Assembly: GCA_018433975.1 (NCBI GenBank)
Contig: JAHDQE010000020.1
Coordinates: 49,108 to 113,107, forward strand
Length of the DNA stretch: 64,000 nt
Direction: 5' to 3'
Source: Ornatilinea sp.
Lineage (GTDB): Bacteria > Chloroflexota > Anaerolineae > Anaerolineales > Anaerolineaceae
Below the pieces are notes generated by a model. It did no database searches, was not told the origin of the DNA, and saw nothing but the letters and a program-made list of their open reading frames with translations. Position 1 is the first letter of the stretch. Every line of letters starts with the position of its first letter. This document shows positions 59,192 to 64,000 of the stretch, in pieces. Both the position numbers and the translations under genes were made by a program.

Positions 59192-59310
59192 GAATGAATA
59201 TGAAACAGGCGCCAAAGACCAGGCGCGTGGGCAGAGCCCGCTGGCAGATTGCTGCTCAGAAGCGCAGGCTAAAACCTGAAGTGTCATCCATAAATAGATC
59301 GTCCGGCATA

Positions 59311-59397
59311 CTAATGTTCAGATTGCAGTCCGACAAAGCTGATCGCGACGAACATCGAGACAATAATTCCAACTACGACATATAAGATGAGAGCCAT
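59311..59397 (-). CDS. 28-residue single-span membrane peptide
   Basis: ATG 59397 with a perfect AGGAGG 6 nt upstream; 28 codons encode MALILYVVVGIIVSMFVAIS plus FVGLQSEH, one membrane helix with a short hydrophilic tail. No family recognised. Support is the ideal ribosome site, a promoter and terminator of its own, and no competing gene. It could be a regulatory or stress small membrane protein, or the peptide of a toxin-like small gene; there is no partner antisense RNA obvious. Upstream residues of the longer frame have no ribosome site. Confidence 0.65.
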   Translation of the reverse strand: MALILYVVVGIIVSMFVAISFVGLQSEH

Positions 59398-59429
59398 GGT
59401 GGACCTCCTTAACCATCCTGTGCTCCATT

Positions 59430-59585
59430 GTGTGAAAAAATCACACCGAATGGATACTCTATATAAGATATAACCCCAGACAGTCCCAATAGTGACTGCC
59501 CGGCGTGGGGTCAATCTCGATTAATTTGTGGGGAAAAAAGCGTTACCGTTGTAACCTGGGTCCCGGTAATGGATGTTCCCCCAGC
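59430..59585 (-). ncRNA. Structured leader / attenuator-like element before the 28-residue gene
   Basis: Minus strand, in order: GGGGAA (59581-59576) can pair with TTCCCC (59535-59530). Inside, GTTAC-AACG-GTAAC (59555-59542) is followed by GCTTTTTT, an intrinsic-terminator shape. An alternative TTACCG/CGGTAA pairing (59569-59564 with 59548-59543) excludes it. Then ACCCCA/TGGGGT closes an inner GACTG/CAGTC hairpin (59511-59473), and GTGTGA/TCACAC (59446-59430) precedes the ribosome site. It does not fit a riboswitch class I know. Confidence 0.4.
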
Positions 59586-59615
59586 GGTGATTCTAAACAT
59601 TGTTTCATTAAATAC

Positions 59616-59621
59616 ATTATA
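59616..59621 (-). promoter_or_regulatory. -10 element for the structured leader
   Basis: TATAAT on the minus strand in GCGTTATAATG, about 220 nt before ATG 59397. No strong -35. Confidence 0.35.
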
Positions 59622-59842
59622 ACGCAGTATGCTTCTAAATCACCAAACAGTTGTGAAAGGTTCCAATCCGGATCGTACCCCGGGTTGCCAGATTTCCTTT
59701 TTTCCAAAACGAACCCTTACATCTATATATACGCCACAGGTGGTTAAAAAGTTCCGGAATTAAAGGAAATTCATCCATTTTGGTCTGACGGCTGGGATTA
59801 ATGAAACCGGGTAGCCCTCCGGAGCATTCCGCAGACGGAAAA

Positions 59843-59868
59843 GAGGCCGGCGGAAATCCGCCGGCCTC
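59843..59868 (-). terminator. Terminator after the Thr/Pro-rich lipoprotein
   Basis: A 12-bp G+C stem (59843-59854 with 59857-59868) and tight loop; minus-strand tail CTCTTTTCC. Confidence 0.88.
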
Positions 59869-59911
59869 CTCCTATTCTGATGGATCTTTAAAATTTACGG
59901 GCAGGAACCGT

Positions 59912-60577
59912 TTACGGAATAAGCCGCAGGGTGTGGGCAATTTCCGTCAGCAGGTCCAGATCTCCGCTGCCGCTGAGGGTCAGGTATTGGTCTCCAATGG
60001 TCGTGAACAGGGAGAAGCTTTGCAAACCATCGGCGCCCTGGACAATAAACTGCGCGGCAGGCCATTCTCCATTCAGGTTAACACGTTCTTCGGAGAGAAT
60101 TTCGATCCCCGAAGAATCCCAGGCCAGCTTGCGCTGGTCAAGATAAGCTTCCAGGTCATTCTTTGGGTCCCACAGGTTCACGATGAGGGATAAAACGGTC
60201 TCTCCGGTGGGGATGCCTTCAACACCATCCCCCGGCTGCCAGTTCCAGGAATAAAACTGGACATAATATCCGCGGGATTGCCTCTCACCACCATCAAAAG
60301 CCCAGCCGGCAGGATAATCAAACTCAAAACCGGCCGCTTCATCCCGGTAGGTTGCTGCATCGAAAGAAATCGGCGGTTGTGTTGGTTCGGAAGTATGGGT
60401 TGGGAGGGGGGGATTTGTGGGAGTGCTTGGTGGGAGGGTAGCTGTTTCCGGGATGGCGGTTGGAAGGGCAGGCTCAAGGGTAGGCTCAAGAGTGCTCTTC
60501 CCGGCCGATGAGCCGCATGCGGTCAGTCCCAGAGCAAGGGCCAGTAAACAAAATTTCTTTAAAACGGTCGTTTTCAT
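59912..60577 (-). CDS. Lipoprotein with Thr/Pro linker, unknown domain
   Basis: 221 residues. Signal peptide with lipobox LGLTAC (Cys 21), a 50-residue Pro/Thr linker (LPPSTPTNPPLPTHTSEPTQ), then a compact domain of about 150 residues: FDAATYRDEAAGFEFDYPAG, ILSEERVNLNGEW, QFIVQGADG and ITIGDQYLTLSGSGD-like strands. This resembles the PsbP/DUF1795-type fold seen in surface lipoproteins, but that is a guess. ATG 60577 follows AGAGG. Located at the outer membrane-exposed surface of the cytoplasmic membrane. Confidence 0.8.
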   Translation of the reverse strand: MKTTVLKKFCLLALALGLTACGSSAGKSTLEPTLEPALPTAIPETATLPPSTPTNPPLPTHTSEPTQPPISFDAATYRDEAAGFEFDYPAGWAFDGGERQSRGYYVQFYSWNWQPGDGVEGIPTGETVLSLIVNLWDPKNDLEAYLDQRKLAWDSSGIEILSEERVNLNGEWPAAQFIVQGADGLQSFSLFTTIGDQYLTLSGSGDLDLLTEIAHTLRLIP

Positions 60578-60674
60578 GGTAAACCTCTAAAAATGTAAGG
60601 TCGATAAGAAACGTTCTGTTATTCTGACGCCGGATGGAGTGGATTGGTTCCCGGCAGTTTTGAATACCGGGAAC

Positions 60675-61037
60675 CTAATCTTCCTGATGGATCGCACCCA
60701 ATCTTGCAGCTAGGTCGTAATACCGTTTGGCTTCCTCCGGATGACCCAGCAGTTGGTGGGATTGCCCCATATTCAGGAACAGCGATGGGTAAAACGCCCG
60801 GACTTGGTCATCGGCAGCGGCATTCGCCCGCTCCAGAGCAATCTGATTCCAGCGGAGCCTTTCTTCCGGATCCTCCTGATGGCGGGCAACATAGTGAGCA
60901 GCCACGCAGGCCTCAAAATCATCTTGTGCGGCTTCCCAGGCCTGCCGGTAGAGGGCTTTGGCTTCGTCAATCCGGCCCTTAAATTCAGCCTGAGTGCCTT
61001 CAACGCAGAGTTTTACAACCGGGTTGTTGGGGTTCAT
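60675..61037 (-). CDS. Small TPR-type protein
   Basis: 120 residues, three tetratricopeptide-like helical pairs: GTQAEFKGRIDEAKALYRQA, FEACVAAHYVARHQEDPEER and SLFLNMGQSHQLLGHPEEAK. Soluble and without a catalytic domain, so probably a protein-binding module. The stop overlaps a GGTTCCCGG hairpin (60646-60675). ATG follows AGG. Similar short TPR proteins are common hypothetical proteins. Confidence 0.78.
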   Translation of the reverse strand: MNPNNPVVKLCVEGTQAEFKGRIDEAKALYRQAWEAAQDDFEACVAAHYVARHQEDPEERLRWNQIALERANAAADDQVRAFYPSLFLNMGQSHQLLGHPEEAKRYYDLAARLGAIHQED

Positions 61038-61105
61038 AATATACCTGCTTTAAAGAGAACCGGATCGGCCGGCCCCCTCCAAAGAATGCGTACCTGCATC
61101 TGCCA

Positions 61106-61609
61106 TCATACCCCGCTTTCCGGCTCCCGGGCATTGGAAATTGAACCATTGCCCTGGCGAAGAAACGCCCGGACGCGGACCGCCACTTTCGCGATCTCGG
61201 CTTCCCGGCCCCTGGGCGCGTCCGGCCAATCATCCACTCTGGGCCCCCAATATTCCCGCGGCGCTCCGGGGTACCTGCCGATCACATGGACATGCACATG
61301 CGGCACGCCGTCCCCGATCACAAAGGCATAAACGTGTTCCATTCCCTCGGTGTGCATCAGGGCCCGCGCGACCCGGCTGGTATACAGCCCGATAGCCTGG
61401 GCCTCCGCTTCGGTCAGGTCCGCCAGCTCCGGCACATGCCGTTTGGGTTCGATAAAGACATGCCCCAGATAGTGGTCCTGCTCATCCCCGTAAAGCTGGG
61501 CATGCGAGATAAAGAGCAGCGCATCCTCATAGATAGCCCCGCCGGACAGGGCGGCCTCGCCGCGGTGCTTGCGGCACACCAGACAATCAGCCGGTGAAGG
61601 ACTGTTCAT
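61106..61609 (-). CDS. HIT family hydrolase
   Basis: 167 residues. The histidine triad is H104-V-H106-V-H108 in GVPHVHVHVIGRYPG; the protein starts with a zinc-type CxxC (C9, C12). The nucleotide-binding strand FIEPKRHVPELADLTEAE is typical. HIT proteins hydrolyse adenylylated or other nucleotide conjugates. Substrate unknown. ATG 61609 follows AGGAGG. Downstream lies a TPR gene. Confidence 0.9.
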   Translation of the reverse strand: MNSPSPADCLVCRKHRGEAALSGGAIYEDALLFISHAQLYGDEQDHYLGHVFIEPKRHVPELADLTEAEAQAIGLYTSRVARALMHTEGMEHVYAFVIGDGVPHVHVHVIGRYPGAPREYWGPRVDDWPDAPRGREAEIAKVAVRVRAFLRQGNGSISNAREPESGV

Positions 61610-61778
61610 TTGTAGCCTCCTGAAGCCTGAATCGGGATAAGAATAGCTCTTAACAACTTGCGTTAATGAAGGAGCAGGTCAGCAAGATGATTTGATCTGA
61701 CGCCACGGAAGTAGGGGCCTGGATAATAATCGTACCGGCAATTAACCCAATTATGGCAGTAATTGCAGCAGGACGCAT

Positions 61779-62756
61779 CTACCTCTGCCATAATTGCCAA
61801 ACCTCCCAATCGGATTTCGAGAAATCCCAATCCGCATAAATCGCAACACCTTGAATGGTACTGTCATCCGTTAATCCGCTGCACACTCCTGCCAGGCCAT
61901 TTTCGAGGTTCTCTACAGCAGGCCAATGTGAGCGGGTCTTTTCCTGCGAAACTGAAATGCCAATAAGTAATTCTACATCAACATTTTCCAAACTATTGCT
62001 GATTCCTTTGGCCTGCTCACGTACCCAGAATCGGTATAAAGCAGGGTGGAAAGTGTAACTATCATAAGACATTGTGACAATTTGCTGCACTCGCTGGCCA
62101 ATTTCTCGATAGTACGGCCCCGTCCAGCGGAAATCCCTGAGAAGCGGTAAGACATTCAGACTCTGTGGAACCCAGTGACTACCGGCAATACTTAAGATCT
62201 TATCTTTTCCAATTTTTTGCCGGACTTCATCCAATAAATTTAAAAAATCATTATCATTGTTCTGGACCGTTTCAGCATTGATATGCACACCATCAAAGCC
62301 AAATTCTTCCGTTAAATCACCCATGAATCGAACAATTTGTTGGCGGGTACCCGGTTCAGATAAATCAACCCAACCCTGAACACCGATCGACCGGTTATTG
62401 GTGAGTGGCAAACCAACCCAGGCCAACAAGTGAGTATTTTTGTTAAATCTTCGAAATGCCTTTATAAACTCACCGGCATAATTGTAGGATGAATTGAACG
62501 AACCGTCCGGTTTAAGGTAGGACACATACAAAAAAAGATACTGCAAACCGCGAGAATCCGCACTTTCAGCAAAGTGTCTGACTGCTGTTTCATCAACAGG
62601 ATCGGAAACCCAATCTACGCTTACCCAGGCAGCATTTTGTTCGAATTTACAATCGGGGTCGGATAAATCAGATGGAGTCCAGAGCCAAAACAATACGGAA
62701 AAGCACGATATAACCAAAGAACTGATAAATATATGCCTTCGATGTAATTTTTTCAT
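61779..62756 (-). CDS. Putative extracellular glycoside hydrolase (GH18-like barrel)
   Basis: 325 residues. N-terminal signal anchor (HIFISSLVISCFSVLFWLW). The body reads as a TIM barrel: WVSVDWVSDPVDETAVRHFA, LQYLFLYVSYLKPDG, LLAWVGLP and GFDGVHINAETVQNNDNDFL. The last strand resembles the GH18 DGxDxDxE motif with D and E kept but the middle acids changed, so catalytic power is uncertain. YaaH-type spore and chitinase-like proteins share this layout. No ribosome site is evident before the ATG. Confidence 0.6.
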   Translation of the reverse strand: MKKLHRRHIFISSLVISCFSVLFWLWTPSDLSDPDCKFEQNAAWVSVDWVSDPVDETAVRHFAESADSRGLQYLFLYVSYLKPDGSFNSSYNYAGEFIKAFRRFNKNTHLLAWVGLPLTNNRSIGVQGWVDLSEPGTRQQIVRFMGDLTEEFGFDGVHINAETVQNNDNDFLNLLDEVRQKIGKDKILSIAGSHWVPQSLNVLPLLRDFRWTGPYYREIGQRVQQIVTMSYDSYTFHPALYRFWVREQAKGISNSLENVDVELLIGISVSQEKTRSHWPAVENLENGLAGVCSGLTDDSTIQGVAIYADWDFSKSDWEVWQLWQR

Positions 62757-62985
62757 GTGTTTTCATTGCAGTGAAAAAACCAATCAAAATTGTTCAGAAA
62801 TACGTTAAATGCAGAAGCACATTATTTTGATCAGCTCCGCCTCATTTCTCCCAACAAAACTATTGTAGAACAGCTTCAGGATAAAAACAACCGGACCAAA
62901 GCCCGTCTCCGGGGATGTCTTCCGGCAGGGCAAAATGCTACTTTAAACGGTTCGATCAAAGTGAATAAACTTCCCACACAACCTA

Positions 62986-63051
62986 TTGACTTAATAGAAT
63001 ATTTGTTCTATAATAGAGAAAAGTTATAAATTAGGTTGTTTATTTGTTCTA
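62986..63051 (+). promoter_or_regulatory. Strong promoter with operator-like repeats
   Basis: TTGACT (62986-62991), 17-nt spacer, TATAAT (63009-63014): near consensus. The spacer holds the inverted repeat TAGAA-N6-TTCTA (62995-63010), and the 11-mer TATTTGTTCTA recurs at 63000 and 63041 on either side of the expected start. This arrangement suggests repressor binding. Confidence 0.75.
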
Positions 63052-63063
63052 AAGGAGCATAAA

Positions 63064-63840
63064 ATGAACCTCTCAAGCGCTCGTTCATCCATCCGGAGTC
63101 CTTTCAAATCACTCAAAAGGATTTCTATCCAACCCGGAACCTTATTCGGCATCATCATCCTGACCGCCCTGGCCGCCTTTGAAATGTTCAATTACAGCAC
63201 CACCGACTTTGCTCTGCGCGATCTGTTGGGCAATTTAAAGTTTGCCGGGATCCGCTGGGCAACCATCCTCACCATTGCCTTTTGCGGCATTGACTTCGCA
63301 GGTATCGCGCGGCTGTTTACCCCGGAGCAGGGTAATGAAGAACCCAAAGAAGTCTGGTATCTCTTTGGCGCCTGGCTGCTGGCAGCTACAATGAATGCCA
63401 TGCTCACCTGGTGGGGCGTTTCCATGGCCATCCTGACCCATAATGTCGAAAGCGCGGCCGTCATGGATAGTGAAACCATCACCAAGGTGGTGCCGGTATT
63501 CGTCGCGATCATGGTCTGGGTGATCCGCATTCTGATCATCGGCTCGCTTTCCATCGCCGGAGATCGTCTGATCTGGCACAACCGCCAGCCTTCAAGATCT
63601 TCCTATCAGCCCAAAAATTTGTCACAGCGGTCCGCCGCCACCGGAGCCTCCTCCCGGGTATCCCGGCCGGTCGGGCTGTCTGCATCCTCCAACCGTTCCG
63701 CCTCTCGCCCTTCTGTGCGTCCATCCGTTTCTGTTGATACAGGTCCTTCGCATCCTGAGCCCACCTATCACAGTCTGCAAATGAGTTCAAAATCCGACGG
63801 CTCAGGACAAAACAATAACCAGGGTTACCGGCGCTTCTGA
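63064..63840 (+). CDS. Four-helix membrane protein with Ser-rich tail
   Basis: 258 residues. Four membrane helices (GTLFGIIILTALAAFEMFNY, WATILTIAFCGIDFAGIARL, VWYLFGAWLLAATMNAML and VVPVFVAIMVWVIRILIIGS) and a ~75-residue cytoplasmic tail rich in Ser, Arg and Pro (GASSRVSRPVGLSASSNRSA). No family recognised with confidence. ATG 63064 follows AAAGGAG. The near-consensus promoter at 62986 suggests high, repressible expression. The first part is TT-hydrophilic, so no signal peptide. Confidence 0.7.
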   Translation: MNLSSARSSIRSPFKSLKRISIQPGTLFGIIILTALAAFEMFNYSTTDFALRDLLGNLKFAGIRWATILTIAFCGIDFAGIARLFTPEQGNEEPKEVWYLFGAWLLAATMNAMLTWWGVSMAILTHNVESAAVMDSETITKVVPVFVAIMVWVIRILIIGSLSIAGDRLIWHNRQPSRSSYQPKNLSQRSAATGASSRVSRPVGLSASSNRSASRPSVRPSVSVDTGPSHPEPTYHSLQMSSKSDGSGQNNNQGYRRF

Positions 63841-63861
63841 GAGTTTGAACGGTCTTGACAA

Positions 63862-64000
63862 GGGGCTGTCCCAAAAGTAATTGGGACAGCCCCCAAAAAA
63901 TTTAATATAATAGAGGGGATGAAAACACAAATCTTCAAACCATACACACAGAATCAACCCATGTTGTTGCCGCCGAATCTGGAAGAGATGATTCCGGAAA
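63862..64000 (+). mobile_element. Left end of an insertion sequence (IS1182/IS5-like), cut by the window
   Basis: A 13-bp perfect hairpin GGGGCTGTCCCAA (63862-63874) with its complement (63881-63893) sits at the boundary, where such IS ends often begin GGGGCTGTCC. A -10 (TATAAT, 63906-63911) and a transposase start follow. The right end is outside the window. Confidence 0.6.
63919..64000 (+). CDS. Transposase, N-terminal fragment (cut by the window)
   Basis: ATG 63919 opens 27 codons: MKTQIFKPYTQNQPMLLPPN then LEEMIPE. The FKPYxQNQxxLLPPxLEExIPE pattern is the N-terminus of DUF772/IS1182-type transposases. TATAAT lies 7 nt upstream; a GAGGGG site touches the ATG. Confidence 0.8.
   Translation, partial: MKTQIFKPYTQNQPMLLPPNLEEMIPE

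Noticed and set aside
59194..59385. A 63-codon plus-strand frame opposite the small peptide gene
   Set aside because: It has no ribosome site and is antisense to the better-supported 28-codon gene and its terminator.
62790..63029. A 79-codon frame upstream of the membrane protein
   Set aside because: Runs through a near-consensus promoter, lacks a ribosome site and has no family resemblance.

Overview
The window (about 53% G+C by eye) looks like chromosome from a Chloroflexota bacterium, most plausibly class Anaerolineae. I infer this from the mix of families: lipoproteins with Thr/Pro-rich linkers (one carrying an NBR1-type Ig domain), a MalT/LuxR giant regulator with its small partner gene, DUF4332 helix-hairpin-helix proteins, GT39-type membrane proteins, ClpC, and many TTG/GTG starts preceded by strong Shine-Dalgarno sites. 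No rRNA, tRNA, CRISPR array or prophage was seen. The assignment is an inference from gene content, not from a marker gene.

Layout. 0-1.5 kb: end of a thioesterase gene and an M42 aminopeptidase. 1.5-3.5 kb: a non-coding mosaic of three interspersed repeat families, including a near-identical 270-bp duplication. 3.6-6.2 kb: three overlapping membrane/cell-surface genes (the first apparently starting at AUA). 6.4-13.7 kb (plus strand): a small conserved protein, clpC, radA, a very Cys-rich ferredoxin-like protein and a CPBP protease. 13.9-24.6 kb (minus): a decayed lipoprotein gene, a tRNA-editing protein, GT39, DUF695-RraB, hydrolase, acetyltransferases, pentapeptide-repeat, GrpB, GT2, methyltransferase, cyclophilin and DUF952. 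24.8-29.0 kb (plus): MalT-like regulator followed by a three-gene membrane unit. 29.4-45.0 kb (minus): DUF1295 protein, helix-hairpin-helix protein cluster, phosphatase, WD40, MscL with a zinc ribbon, HAD, MFS, AIM24, MOSC, an adenosine-deaminase-family enzyme, flavin oxidoreductase, NBR1-Ig lipoprotein, adenine deaminase, SDR and msrB. 45.2-46.7 kb (plus): flavodoxin-ferredoxin and HD phosphohydrolase. 46.8-50.3 kb (minus): DinB, DUF190-crcB fluoride pair and a TPR-GGDEF protein. 50.9-53.1 kb: recQ. 53.1-62.8 kb (minus): arfB, nuclease, rhodanese, pyrophosphatase, alkyltransferase-like protein, Cys-rich surface protein, aminotransferase, a 28-residue membrane peptide behind a structured leader, lipoprotein, TPR, HIT and a glycosidase-like protein. 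63-64 kb (plus): a membrane protein with a strong, operator-like promoter, and the start of an IS element.

Most genes are housekeeping or stress related (protein quality control, DNA repair, ribosome rescue, methionine sulfoxide repair, fluoride export, osmotic valve) in short transcription units separated by clear intrinsic terminators. The most interesting signal is the rhodanese gene at 55.2-55.7 kb: an in-frame TGA sits two codons after the catalytic Cys, the conserved C-terminus continues in frame, and a hairpin with a GU-containing apical loop lies at the spacing expected of a bacterial SECIS. It is therefore a candidate selenoprotein. Other points worth checking are three genes whose -10 hexamer lies exactly 6 nt before ATG with no ribosome-binding site (leaderless mRNAs), the 28-residue peptide with its attenuator-like leader, and the repeat mosaic.
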